A stretch of DNA of 64,000 nt from Owenia fusiformis (Eukaryota > Annelida > Polychaeta > Sabellida > Oweniidae): assembly GCA_903813345.2 (NCBI GenBank), contig CAIIXF020000008.1, positions 20,880,822-20,944,821 on the forward strand. Direction: 5' to 3'. Below are positions 10,901-23,521 of the stretch, in pieces (position 1 is the stretch's first letter; the number at the start of each line of letters is the position of its first letter). Both the position numbers and the translations under genes were made by a program. The notes beneath the pieces are model-generated. The model was not told the DNA's origin. It did not search any database and worked only from the letters and a program-made list of their open reading frames with translations.

Positions 10901-13631
10901 AATCTATTACCCACTTCTCTTGTTTCTAATGACAGTCCGCAAATCTAGCAGGTATAAATCTCTACCTGCATTTGATTAATAATGAATTATAATGAGGCCG
11001 TAAAAGGTGCATGTCAGCCTGCCCTGAGAAAAGTAGCAGGATGAAGAGAATTATGACGTCAATAAATCGGCTGGGATATTGAGTATTCGATCATGTTATA
11101 CTTTCTCATAAGAGGTCACCAAAGTTAATCAAATAGGCTAACACAGTACAATGAGGATGATGAAGCATATATTTACTCAGATGTGGAGTTGCTGGATCTT
11201 ATTTTCCCATTTGAAACTGTTCTTAGCATTTACCATATCTACATCCTGCAGGATAAATTGCTATCTAAACATGTTTGTAAATACTGCCCCAAAGAATCTA
11301 AATGAAAGTAGTCTAGACGAATATTTTGGCAAGATTTGGGTAAATCCTTATCCGCCCCTATCTGGGATAACATGCCCTATCTTAGATACAAGCTACCTGA
11401 ATGCGACCTTGGCTAATTCCTCAATTAAACTCCTAAACTTAAACCATATAGACAAAGTAAAAGTTTCTTCTCCGAATAAAAAGTGAGCAATAGTTATTCA
11501 TCCATTTTAAATTGAAACAATATGAAGAAAAGCATATAAGGTAAATAGAATCCCAGTTCAAATCTTAAATAAAAAAATGTGTAACCCAAATAACGAGGCG
11601 GTTCATTCAAACCAATCGGAAATAGTAGAAAATTCCTGACGTAGCATGAAATTATTTCAATCAGCTGCCCCCTAGTTGTTTACTCTGTTTACCTACAGTG
11701 TGTACTCTTCACTTTAAAACTGATAACTGCTAAAACTTGAAACACAAAACGCAACTATTTCAACTGTGTACTATTTTTTATCAGATAACAAAACTGTCCT
11801 ACCCTGAATCCCTACCTGCTAGCCCCAATAACCAGTCCCTCTGTATATCACAGATGAATTTTTCATTAAATACCTCAAATGTAAATTTCATCGCTGTTTG
11901 CGTGAGTTTGAATATGACAGAAATGTTAATACTTTAATTCTCTCTCATTGAAAAGGTTTAACAAAGGCTCTTGCAAAGCATGATTTTGACTAATCTCAAA
12001 TATATTATTTTCTCTACTCTAGTATAAATTTTAAAATTTTAAAAGTTTTGAGAATTTTTGATTTGTATCCCAAAATATCCAGCACATATATTCCATATTT
12101 AACTATAAAAGAATTGAAATGAAAAGGAATACAAATGATTTCATAATAGTTGACAGACCTATATTTTTATTTTCTATCTAGCGATTTCATAGGACAAATA
12201 CAATACAACCCCCATGATTCCTCCTGACATGACTGATAGAATCAAGAGTCATAATTTCCCATATCCCTCAGGAGGATCCTCTCACACTTCACCATGAACC
12301 CATGGAGTTTTCCCACCTGCCATAGCTGAAAGTGTCTAAGACTGGCTATAGGTGTTCACATTGAGAGGTGTTCATATAAAGGTGTTCACATTGAGAGGTG
12401 GTCACATTGAGAGGGGTGTTTACATTAAGTGGCTCATAAGATAAAATCTGCCTAAAATGAGACTGAAAGTGTTCATATTCATTCAAATCAAGGTGTTTCC
12501 TAACTTCCCTTTAAAGAGGTATTCATACATGTGATTTTCACATCTTGTATATATAAGCCTATACATTTGGCTATCTAATGGAGAGGAAGCAAAACAATCA
12601 CAACACCATAGGCCTTTGTCCCTATGGCAAAATTGCACTTATCAGACAAAGTGTCAGATTACCCAATGTGGCAACTTTTTGTAACCAGATAACTAACTTG
12701 TCTAAGCACATAAATGAGTGCCGATCTAGAAAGGACCCAAGAATCCATTCTTGTTTTAAGTGATGATCTCATTTTTGAAGATTGTAAAGTTATTTTCCCA
12801 CGGTGTTAAACCACCTACTTCATTTAAATAAAGTACTACATTAAACTTGCCAAAATCAGCATATAATATAACAGGAATTCGCCTCAAATCAATGAATGCA
12901 TACGGTAAACACAGTAGATCACCACAAGTTTTCCTTGTTGCGATAAACTTATTTTCCCATGTTAGTCATTCTCATTATAAAATTAATTAAAACACTGAAC
13001 TAGTTGGATTATAGGAAAAACTACACTAATGACAGATCAAAGATTAAATAAAGATTAAGGTAAGTGATTTTTGTCCAAGTGTCTTTTCACAAGTTACGTC
13101 AACTTTATTATTCATATAGTTCTTACGTAAAAGTGAAGATATTTAGGAATATATAAATACCATGATAGTCATGCTCTTGTGCATTGGTGTATATACAATG
13201 CTCCAATTATACCCAAAATAGCTGTTTTACTAAAATGGTAAGTATAGATCACTTTGAATAGTAAATAGAGGTAGACTGGACAGACTGTTTACCTGCTCTT
13301 GACCAATTAGACATGTATTATTTTCTGATGTATAGTAGTCATTGACTCTCCAATGTATGTTACATACAGGTGTATGCTCACTTGACACAAATTAGCACAA
13401 TAGTGACAGATGTACCAATCTATGCAACCTATATTTATGTCTGTCAAGGTTACCCTCAATCGTAACATTACATGAACATCCGCTCTGATAGGATCCTGAC
13501 TGAAATTATTAAATATAATTACAACAATTAATTTTTATTGTGTAATAATTAATGAAGAATAGACATAAGTGTCAATGTCAATGCAATTAGACATTACCAT
13601 GAGTTCTCACCGAGCTCTCTGATTTCCACCA
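10901..13631. other. AT-rich DNA with one degenerate GTGTTCAC repeat
   Basis: At about 12347-12432 the words ggtgttcacattgagaggtg recur with ~26-bp spacing, resembling the interior of the 9791 element. A TGACGTCA palindrome is at about 11055-11062. The open frames at 11151-11486 and 12578-12763 have no splice context or recognisable domain. Confidence 0.45.
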
Positions 13632-14112
13632 TATTTGTCACGCATTTCCTGAAGAATTTGAAGTCACGCCAGTTATTTTTGCATGACAGAAAATGTCACG
13701 TAAATACGCATTTTACCTGTTAATTGTCAAGCAAAACTATTTCTGTAGAAAAATTTCTAAAAAAGTTCGTCTACACAGCAAAAATACGTATGCTGAAAAA
13801 AAACATACGCATTTCGTTCGGACTTTTCACGCGAATTACGTATATGTCACGCATTCCGTTTGAAATTTTCCGTACCTAGGTACTTTGAGGTGTTCAAAAT
13901 TTGGCAAGATGTAACCAGAACAACGGCAACGCCAAAGCGTAGCGAATCCCATCGAACAGAAATGGCTGGCATTTTTACAAACGAAGCGCAAATATCATTA
14001 AAACAACACACCAGAAAGGCCACCATCATCAGAAGAAATAATATGCTTTAAAGTAAAGCCACCTCTAAAATTTTTGAAAAATCACACACATACTTGTAAA
14101 ATAACACACATA

Positions 14113-14710
14113 AAAATGGTGGCCATTTTTCAAAATGGCCGACTACTCCCTAAAGTTTTATTAGACAATGTGCCATGCTTAAGGTATTCACATATCAAAT
14201 ATGAACAAAATCGCTCCACTACTTTTCGAGTTATAGTAAAATACGTTAAAATGGCGGCCATTTTTCAAAATTGTTTTCAAAATGGCCGCCTTCTACCAAA
14301 AGTGTCATAGGACAGTGTGCTGTGCTTATAGTATTCACATACTAAATATTAACAAAATCGCTCCACTACTTTTCAAGTTATAGTAAAATATGTTAAAATG
14401 GCGGCCATTTTTCAAATTTTTTTTCAAAATGGCCGCCTTCTACCAAAAGTGTCATAGGACAGTGTGCCATGCTTATAGTATTCACATACCAAATATGAAC
14501 AAAATCGCTCCACTACTTTTCGAGTTATAGTAAAATACGTTAAAATGGCGGCCATTTTTCAAAATGGCCGCCTTCTACCAAAAGTGTCTTTAGACAGTGT
14601 GCAATGCTTATATTATTCACATACCAAATATGAACAAAATCGCTCCACTACTTTTTGAGTTACAGCAAAAATCGTAAAATGACGAGTAAAGGCCGCCATT
14701 TTTCAAGATG
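14113..14710. repeat. Tandem repeat (~135-148 bp unit) carrying GGCGGCCATTTT palindromes
   Basis: About four and a half units begin at 14113, 14248, 14394, 14542 and near 14676. Each has aaaatggcggccatttttca followed by aaaatggccgcc, which is an inverted repeat able to form a hairpin. It is followed by a conserved segment containing gaacaaaatcgctccactac and gagttatagtaaaatacgtt. Two units have an extra ~11-14 bases between the arms. A weaker inverted pair with the same core (atggctgccatttt / gcagccatttt) follows at about 14838-14875. Confidence 0.9.
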
Positions 14711-14966
14711 GCTGCCATGTGCTTCTTTAATATCTACATTTGTAGCATTATTAATGTCCTTTATAATTTTTTTACATTTAAAACATATTGCTATTACAGT
14801 TTTACATATTGCACCTAAATTACTGTAAAATCGTCACTAAAATGGCTGCCATTTTGAAATGAGCAGCCATTTTGGAAATCGGCTTTTGAGCAGAACTTCT
14901 ACCCCCATAGGGTATATGTGTACAAAATATGAACAAAATCGGGCCAACGGTATTTGAGTTATTGCC

Positions 14967-15050
14967 CGGACGGACGGACGGACGGACAGACGGACGGACG
15001 GACGGACGTACGTACGGACGTACGTACGGACGGACGGACGGACGGACGGA
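14967..15050 (+). repeat. CGGA microsatellite with CGTA interruptions
   Basis: About 21 tetranucleotide units of cgga run in tandem, with one caga unit and a block of cgta units in the middle. The apparent (Asp-Gly-Arg-Thr)n and (Val-Arg-Pro-Ser)n frames across it are artefacts. Confidence 0.95.
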
Positions 15051-15223
15051 GGCGTTCCCTATATCCCTCCGAACTTCGTTCGATGGGATAATAAAATTTA
15101 AACCAAGGTGTTCAACATTTGGATCAAGGCGTTCAGATTTGGACCAAGGTGTCCACATTTTGAGGGGAAGTGTTCAACATTTCCAAGTCACTCATGTTAG
15201 GTGTTCCCAAGTTGACAGGCCTG

Positions 15224-15976
15224 CATATTTACGTTCAATTTTTGCGAAGACATACATTCTGAAAAGTTTTTTTTTAATTTTCAAATTTGTAAACAGTTGA
15301 TTATAATGAAATACAAATAAATGTATAATGTGTGTTTATATAACAAAAGTGCATCAATTTGAATCATTATCCTGAGGGCAACAGTTATAACATTTTCAAT
15401 TGGTTAGATATGCCCGATGGAACTTACAAGTAATTGGAAGAGAAGGAGCACTGTATGCCCATGGTAAAAATATAATGTTAAGAAAAGGTCACACAATCAC
15501 ACATAATAATTCAATGATATTCAAAGTCAAATCAAATCAATCATGTCATCATAATGTCATCAATCGCACAACAATCTACATGACACTAAAATATATTATT
15601 GAGCCCATGGTCATGTGACATTTACGCACGTGCAAGTTGGAAATTCCAACTTCTATTCTAAGTATTTCAAGTTCAATATATCAGTAAACTCGAGTCAACA
15701 CTTAATATTTGAATGACAGTGAAAAGTAAATAAAAGAAATACTTTGATTAAAAATATATTATTCAAGTTAATACAAAACAGCAAACTCTTTAAAGTGAAC
15801 AGTTTTTATTTGGATGACCCCTTACCCCTTATTTCATATCCTACCTTTGACTACCCTTTTCAATCGTTTAAAATCACTTGCTAAAAAGGGTAGTACTAGT
15901 TACCCTTTGACATTGGCATTTTAACAGAATGTCTTAATATTAGAGTCTTCGAGGCAACATTGTGTAATGTGTTTTA
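15224..15976. other. AT-rich unique DNA, nothing identified
   Basis: I see only short chance ORFs and no repeat structure. Confidence 0.35.
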
Positions 15977-16292
15977 AGAGGTAGGAGTTGGCAGGGAAGA
16001 GGCAGGGTACTGAAGAGACTGGCAGGGGACAGTCAGGGGAGTAAAAAGGGAGAGGCAGGGGAGGAAGGGGAGTAGCAAGTGAGAGGTAGGAAGTGGAAGG
16101 GAACAGGTATGGGAGGCAAGGAAGGGAGGATATTACTATGTCAGAGGTCTAATGGGGGGGAGATACCACTGTTTGGAGGTCTAAAGGGGGAGGGATAGGT
16201 AATGGGGAGGGAGAAGGTAGATGGGGAGGGGGTAGAAAGATGGGAGGAGTGGAAGGGGAGTGGAGAGGGTATCACTGTGTTGGAGGTCTAAC
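15977..16292 (+). repeat. Purine-rich GGGA/AGGGG tract
   Basis: About 300 bases are dominated by G and A, with many GGG and GGGG runs (for example gggagaggcaggggaggaag) and a threefold recurring word ggaggtctaa (about 16144, 16175 and 16282). The + strand could form G-quadruplexes or triplex DNA. No coding signal is present. Confidence 0.75.
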
Positions 16293-19200
16293 TTACCAGT
16301 ACGTACAGCTACAACAAGTGACACATAGCATGGCTAAATCAACACGCCACCTTTATGGAGCTAATTAAACCACATGTATTGAATTATCACCATGTAGTAT
16401 GGGCCTGGTGATGTGAAGACACTGGGCATACAAACAAACAATCATTTACTTTGTGTGGTACAAGTACATTCTGTCAAATAGCATGTGGCTTGTGGGTATT
16501 TTGTTAAAGGCATTCATGAGCATCAGATCCTATTGGAGTCCCCCTCCCCTTGCTCCCTTCAATGTTTACTTGATAAAATTCACTAGATTTGCGATATATT
16601 TCATGATGAGGAATGCAAGACTGAAAAATTGCTTCCTTTCTATTGTATGTGGAGATAACCTCAAATGTTTTAAAGGGTATATGCTTTTTATGCATTTGTC
16701 TTTTAATATTCGGTCTGAAATTACATTAACTGCATAAAACATTTGGGGAACTTTTGAAATCTATCATTTTCAAACACTAACTCTGCTAAATGCGACCAAT
16801 GGCACAATTTCTTTATACCAATTCAAATCAATAAAAGCTCATCGGCCTTCAGCAAATATGACTCAATGCAATGGCTCATTTCTTAGTAAAGTTCACAATC
16901 TTAATAGCAAATTAAAATGTACTGATCTGTTTACTCAAGGAATTTCAACAGCTGATCAATTAAAATTACAAAAATTTAAAATCAATTTCTTAAGTGCAAT
17001 AATCCTGTACATTTTTAACCTTGAAGATGGGATATTGAAAAACTCAAAAGTTCATTTAAGATAAAGAAGAGCAACAGGAACGATTTATTTGATTTGTATC
17101 TTACATTCTCAACATGTTATGGCTAAAAAATGTAAAAATAGCCTATGATTTCAAAATGAAATAATTGAAAAGCCTACAGAATTCCGATATTTGCCAGATT
17201 TCTACAATAAATCAGCTCCCAGACTACGATCTTTCCGGAGTATGTTTTATTTTAGGGATGTAGAAAATTCAACCATCACCTAGCGGAAATCCACTTGAGA
17301 AAATGTCTGTTGTGTTGCTTTGAGTTTTAACAGTGACATAACAATAATTGGGACTTAAGAAAAAACTGTTGTGCAACATAACAAATTAAGATGCCACAAC
17401 TATAAAAAATCACCCAACTTGTTTTAATATCGCTTTTTCACACACACTTGAATATAGTCTATGGTTTTCACAAGTGGGTGTCAATGAACACTAGTAGATA
17501 TCATTGTGAAACTTGAATTGGGGGGGGGGCAAAAATTCTTTCAAAATCATGCAGTTTTCACCATTCTGAGTGTTTTTCAACTGGTTTTGGGCCAAAGTTG
17601 TTAAAGGTGAACCCCTTGGAATTTTTGAAAAGGTGAATCACCCTTGGCAGGAGCTGGCTATGGGCCTGTCTCTAGTGTATACTAGTATACTAGTATATTA
17701 ATAAATACAATATGTTCTCCCCAGGATTCTTATCAAGTAAAAAAACTGGCCATGAGAAACCTTACTATCAAGGTCAATAAAGGGTCCTCAATTTTACAAC
17801 ATGCAGTATGACCTGAGGTGGTGTCAAAAAATGGGATGCATGCTGGTACAGAAAGTTGAAATTCCAAATGGTAAATTTACCTCAAAAAATTACCTTGTTC
17901 ATTGATATAGCAAGACTAGACGTGTAATTTACAAAGTTACCCTAGCTATTATCCTTGCATGGTAGAAAAATTACAACTGTTTTCTGTTTTCTCACAATGT
18001 TTGCCAAATACCAGTATGCTGTTGTATCGATAAAATAATATGTGGTATAATTTCAATTGATCTTTCATGGCATTTTCTGTGAATCTGATTTGGAGGACAA
18101 TCTAGATATGCATTCTGGAAAAACAGAACTTTTAGCATAAATAAACACAATAATTAAAAACACACAAAAGGAGATCTGATGCTATGCCAAAAACCTTCGA
18201 AATGTTGCACTTATAATTTTGAAAACTAACCACACACTTGAATTGTACACTTGATCTGGTAAGATATTTTAGGCTGAATAATGTTTACAAAACAGTTATT
18301 TTTGTTCACCACAAAGACTCTTTATCAGAAATCAAACCACATGTACTTAACTTACAGTTGACATTGAGACTTTCTGTTTGAAGATACATTTCACTCTAAT
18401 AAAAATTGATTTAATTAAAGTACCAGTAGATGTAATTTAATTGAAAAGACAATACTCTGTACCCTCGGAAAAATACCAAGAGGGTTAATTTTTATATTAA
18501 AAAACATTTTCTAAATCATTCAACTTTCAATTTTTCATTAATGGCACTTTAAGTATTTAATGCAGATGGCAAACGCCAAAATCAAATAAGCAATTATCTT
18601 TTTTATTTTCAAAGATGGTACATACTCCACAGTGACTCCAATAATGTATGATTCCAGATGCAATGTATAAGAATGTCATTTATTACCCCTTAAAAAATTA
18701 CTCATAACTCACAAAAGTAAATGTCTTCGATAAACAAAGGCACAGTTTAAAGAAAAATCAAAGTCAATGTCTTCAAAAGGGCCCAATTTTCCAACACATT
18801 GAGTTTCGTTAATTAAAAATTCATAAATTTTGGAATCTTTTATTTTTAATTAATGTTCCCCTCTCCCAGCACGTGCCATTATACTATAATGTACTATAAA
18901 TTCTGCTTCTCATCTGTTGCTTCTAATACCCTAAATTGTAGCACATCTACAGAGAGATATGAAGAACATCACCATTTTCTTTTAGTTTAAATTAAATAGA
19001 GTGTCAAAAAAGAAATGGATCCAAAAGATAATGTTTTCTTTTATACCACACTTTATATAAAATATTCAACGGTCCTCATACATGTACCCTGTGCCACTAC
19101 ATTTTTTATTTCATTTTTCTTATCTACTGATATCCTCATTACTATTGCCAAACATTAAGTAAAACATGTACTACCATTATTCAAAGGTTTGAAAATTGGC

Positions 19201-20108
19201 GGGTTATTTTTTAGTCAAAGGATGTTGAAAGATGAACCCATTTTTCACAGTATTTACATTCTCCAGCAGGTGCTAGTATTATACAGAGGTTCCAAATGAG
19301 CACATTTGAAGTTTTTTGGTGATTAAAGTTTCAAAATGATGAGGCAGTCCTTCCAAATTGTATCAAGTTCATGCTGCATTTTTCCATTTTATTTTATATA
19401 ATTTTTCGAATTTGATAATGTTAAAGAGTCCTTCCCATATCTTTAAATGCAATGTGAAAACTTAAAAATATCTGAGTACCAGTTGATACTTTTAGAGAAA
19501 TTAGTGAAAGTATGTTGAAATTTTCCATGGGGAGAAGTGTTTGGTTGAGTTGGGGACATTAGCTGGCTAAAATGCACATAGAAAAAGGGACAGTTTCTAC
19601 TATTCAAGGTTGTTCTAGCGTAATCCCATCAACAAAAAATACACTTAGATGTGAATTGAAGCTGAAAACGGCACGCGCCAAAATTGAAGCGCCAACTAAT
19701 AATTAATTAACGAAATTCAAAAAATACAAACAGGGAGATGGTTATTTGAGGTAAGAATACTTTTTTTATCAATCTAATTTAAATTTTTTACTTCAATCCG
19801 ATTTTTAATTTCAGTTTTATGTGATGAGAAATAGGTAATATCTAATATAAATGACTAAGCAAAGTACATGTTGTTCATAGATCTCCTTTTTACAGAAATC
19901 TGCCGAGTCAGGAATTATTTAAAGAAATGAAAGGAAGGGAGTCAAATAGATTCCAACCCACCTTTATTGTATCTGATTATAAACATATTATGTGGCAATA
20001 ACCTCTTTTGAATAGGTGTGAAATACATTAGAATTCAAGCAAAAATATGAAATAAACACTTTTTCTTCAATTTGTGGTTTCAAAACTTTTTATAAAATTA
20101 ACACTTAC
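16293..20108. other. Long AT-rich unique stretch, nothing firmly identified
   Basis: There is a consensus minus-strand donor at 16303-16308 (cttac on the +), but the sequence before it has no convincing open exon. A GGCACGCGCC word (perfect Hairy-type class C site) is at 19670-19679. No satellite or transposon end is recognised. Confidence 0.35.
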
Positions 20109-20194
20109 CTTGCAGAAGTAGAGTACATATTGCTTGAAGTTTAGATGAAATACTATGAGGGTCCCCATAGGTTCTTAGGGTAGTTAACAGGCAT
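20109..20194 (-). CDS. Candidate internal coding exon, unknown gene
   Basis: An 86-nt minus-strand exon lies between a strong acceptor (catgcctcattttcag) and a strong donor (ctgcaag|gtaagtg). Exactly one frame is open. After one base completing a codon it reads CLLTTLRTYGDPHSISSKLQ then AICTLLLQ, leaving one base for the next exon. The leucine-rich helical character is compatible with an ARM/HEAT-type protein, but no family is assigned. Its phase does not join directly to the exon candidate at 23443-23521, so another exon would be needed between them. Confidence 0.4.
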
Positions 20195-23100
20195 CTGAAA
20201 ATGAGGCATGTCAATAGGTTGTATATAACTGAATGTGAGATGAGATGAGTTATCAATATTCCTTAGTTAAAAAGTTTCATCTTTAAAATGTGTTTTAACC
20301 ATATTCTTTTGAAATTGGGGATACAATATTTCATGAATTATTCAATTTATGTTAACATTTGTGCTTATTTTTCTCAAGTCTATCTATACCAAGTACCTAT
20401 TGATAAAAGTAACTTTTAATAAACTTCATGCTAATTTCTAGAACCAAAATGGAAATAATTTGAGAAATTTGGATGTTCATTTCAATTGAAAACAATCCAT
20501 GTGTTGCAACAGTAACCAAAAGGATGCGACTGTTTATATCTTAAGATATCTAATTGGGAGTGTGTTGTCATATATTAAAGTGAGAGACAGCAATGTGATT
20601 ACAAGAAAGAGATACCTAAGCAACAATTTCCTGGCGACCCAGTCTTTTAGTCTTTAAAAGTTTCATGAAGTCTTACATAAATAGGTTCCACAATCCACAA
20701 TCTCTACCATCTCAGGAGGAGGGCAAGATTTAGGTAAAGAGGGGCTCTGACAAATCACAATGGGAATCCTGGGATCGGATCCTAACACATGTCCTTGTCT
20801 TGGTTGATTTGTTGCTTGTTAGTATAGTCTGTAGGCTGAACCTTAATCACACAACAAAAGATACATTTCAATTAGTATACCGATATAATAAATAAAGTAA
20901 ATCAGTAGAAAAGAAGGCACGAGCATAACATAGCAAATGGCTACAGAAGTGTAACAATTGTTACAGTCACTGAATGCCAGTCTCAAAAACCAATGTGACC
21001 ACCACTTCTTGGTAGTATCTTGAAGAAATGTAGCCAAAAATTTATTATACAGTAAATCCTGTTTATGAGGAAAACCTTTGGTACTTCTAAAGTGTTCCAC
21101 TTGGCAGGTGTTCCACTTATAGAGGTTCATTTAACATTAATTCAGTTGTTCCTGGGACTCTAAAAAGTGTTCCACTAACAGAGGTTTTTACAGGTTTCAC
21201 TGTAGAACATTTCATCTTTGTTTCATCAGGCTTTGCAAGGTAGTGATTGAGTGTGGGAACCTACGATGACATTCCATCAGAAAATGGCCATATTGATCTG
21301 TCAGGTAGTCCAATAATTATGGTCTGATAATCAGTTCTAGTCTGTTCTAGTCTAGGATGTATTGGGAAATTAATAAATGGTATTAATGTCTCTCACTCCA
21401 TCTGAAAGAGCCTTAGAGTCAAAACTGGTGGGGATTATTGTGATATTACTCAGCCAGGTGCAACTTTGAAGGTATGAGAGGTTCTACCTTATGTTTAGGT
21501 AAGCAATTTTTTATGGCAACTACTTACTGCTCAACTAGTGTGTTCCTTTCATTGATAATTGATAAATGTTGTTTGTACTAATTTTTGGAGTGGGGAGAGC
21601 CATTTTGTTTTGTTCGATGCCATCATGCAAATACACCAAAATCGGGAGTTCTATGCAGAATTTTCATACAGAAAACTTCAACATATGAACAATAAGATAA
21701 GATTGTTCAATGTTTACGTTATACAATGTTCATGACATACGGTTAAATAGGACAAAATGATAATAGGAAACTTCTATAAGTAGGCAATACCTGGAATGTT
21801 AAATGATTAATCAAAGAAAATAATTGATTATATACACAATGTACTTCCGATACTTCACGCAACTGTTTTATTTTCCAAGATATGACACTTGCACTCAATT
21901 GTGTTTCAATTTTAAATCTACATATTCTCAGAGTCTTCAATTTTCTCAGTATGGATATCTGGTGTAAACTCTGTTTTTATGTTGAAAATGTATCTTTTAT
22001 AAACCTACAGTACTTGCTTCATTTGTTCGTATCATTTCATTTGTTATAATCAATTTTGTATTATCCCAATATTTGACAAATGTCAGCTTAGAGACACAAT
22101 TCAATCAAAACTTGTCAATATATTAATCATATAAGGGGCTAGAGTTGCATGTAATATTGTTATACATCATGTTTTGTTACGCCATACCATTGCCTAGTAC
22201 TGTAAAACAAGAAATATTTTCAGAGATTACAAACAATGAATTTTTAAATTTTTAAAATGCTTCAGCATAATTTGTAGTTGAACACATATTTCTCAAAAAT
22301 TACTTCAGATTTTACAGTTACTAATAACTTGTGGTTTTGTTACATCACCAGCTGGACTAATACAAAGAGAGCAGAGGGTATACAAGTACAATTACAATAC
22401 AGGCCAGCCAATTCATTCCCAAAGGCCCAGACATTCTTTGGAATAAAAACCTTACTACAAGTTCAGTTAGTAACATTGTAATTAAAATATAAAAATTAAT
22501 TTGTTCATCCAAAAATTCCATTCTCGATTGGATTGATCTCGAATCATTTACATCAGGGATTGGATGAGCATCACAAAGCAAAAATTTGATCACTGAAAAT
22601 GCAACATAATCTTTTGAACAGAGATGCTTAATTCATGTTCAGTGAACTGAACTGAGAACTGGAGTTTCCCATAATTGAATTCTCAAACAAAACATACTTG
22701 AGTTACATTAGAAATTGGCCATACATTTAATTATGTGAAAACAATGAATATAATTGTTGAAATCTGTGAAAGTAACCAGAAATTAGTCAATGTATTCCAA
22801 TCAGATAAAGTGAAATATGCTTTGGTTAAATTGGTAAGTGTATAGTATGTGGGAAAGTTTTATGTATGTGCAAATTATAGCTTTTTGAGATGAGCCTCTT
22901 ATGCATTAAAAATCAAGTTACAAAGTTAGTCTCGTCTGCACGATATGATCATGTACCCAAGTAACATTATCTGGTGTATTTATCAATAATTCAAATTCAA
23001 TCACAAAATTGTCTTGTAGATTTCACCGAGATTTAGTTTGGCTCCCATAGAGGTAATAATAGGGGGGAGGGTACATCCTTATCCTGAACCTAATTATCTT

Positions 23101-23442
23101 TATTATACAATTTAATCATATCTACAACTTGAAGCAACCAGAATTCATAAAACTTTAATGTGGATAAGAATAATGAAAATAATTCATCAACCCATGGTAA
23201 TAATATGTTAAAATCACATTTACTTTGAAGAACACAGTCTGGGAATATGCAAAGAAAATACTTAATTATACCACCGTAATATATCATTGAGAAATTGATA
23301 CAAGTTCTAAGAGGTTCCCTGTCAAATGCAGGTGTGATATCATGCTATTTCTCAGGTACATTTCTAATGAGACAAGAAAAACCAATTTACACTAATTAAT
23401 TTAAAGGTTGGTTTGACTTTTAGTTTTACTTTGTTGTACTAC
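20195..23442. other. AT-rich DNA, intronic if the flanking exon candidates belong together
   Basis: Apart from the TIR element at 21048-21204 I find no repeat and no additional convincing exon. Confidence 0.3.
21048..21204. mobile_element. 157-bp TIR element, diverged relative of the 9791 MITE
   Basis: The ends are tacagtaaatcctgt (21048-21062) and acaggtttcactgta (21190-21204), imperfect inverted repeats of each other and close to the perfect tips of the 9791-9960 element. The interior has gtgttcca words in place of gtgttcac. Two copies with matching tips and size define a small dispersed family. Confidence 0.75.
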
Positions 23443-23521
23443 CTGTGTAATAAAGCAAGTCCAGAGTAGGCTCTTTTCTCAGATCAGATTCTCTCCAGTA
23501 TGGATTTCCTCTCCTGGAGAT
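23443..23521 (-). CDS. Candidate internal coding exon, unknown gene
   Basis: A 79-nt minus-strand exon lies between a pyrimidine-rich acceptor (gggttgtttattttag) and a donor (ttacacag|gtagta). Only the phase-0 frame is open. It includes RRGNPYWRESDLRKEPTLDL and ends LLYYTG with one base left over. The charged-aromatic composition looks protein-like, and the two other frames have early stops. No family is recognised. It could belong with 20109-20194, with an undetected exon between. Confidence 0.35.

Larger units (their letters stand above)
13632..15223. mobile_element. Expanded relative of the 10379 element, left tip lost
   Basis: From 13632 (atttgtcacgcatttcctga) to about 13911 the sequence follows the left half of the 10379 element. 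From about 15088 (ataaaatttaaaccaaggtg) to 15223 (agttgacaggcctg-like tip, exact for gttgacaggcctg) it follows the right half. Between them, replacing a junction that is contiguous in the other copy (gatgtaa|taaaatt), sit about 1.2 kb of extra sequence. That sequence holds palindromic tandem repeats and a CGGA microsatellite, and near its edges are inverted copies of tcccatcgaac (about 13946 and 15079). The extra block may be a nested element. The left inverted-repeat tip is missing. Confidence 0.7.

Noticed and set aside
10500-10929. Open frames with poly-proline or poly-glycine
   Set aside because: These are artefacts of the 43-base C run within the TIR element.
10966-11023. 58-nt minus-strand stretch with splice-like ends and one open frame
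   Set aside because: It is very short, immediately beside a transposon, with no neighbouring exons in phase.
14929-15300. Open frame with a (Asp-Gly-Arg-Thr)n repeat, and the mirrored Val-Arg-Pro-Ser frame
   Set aside because: It is a translation of the CGGA microsatellite inside a transposon copy.
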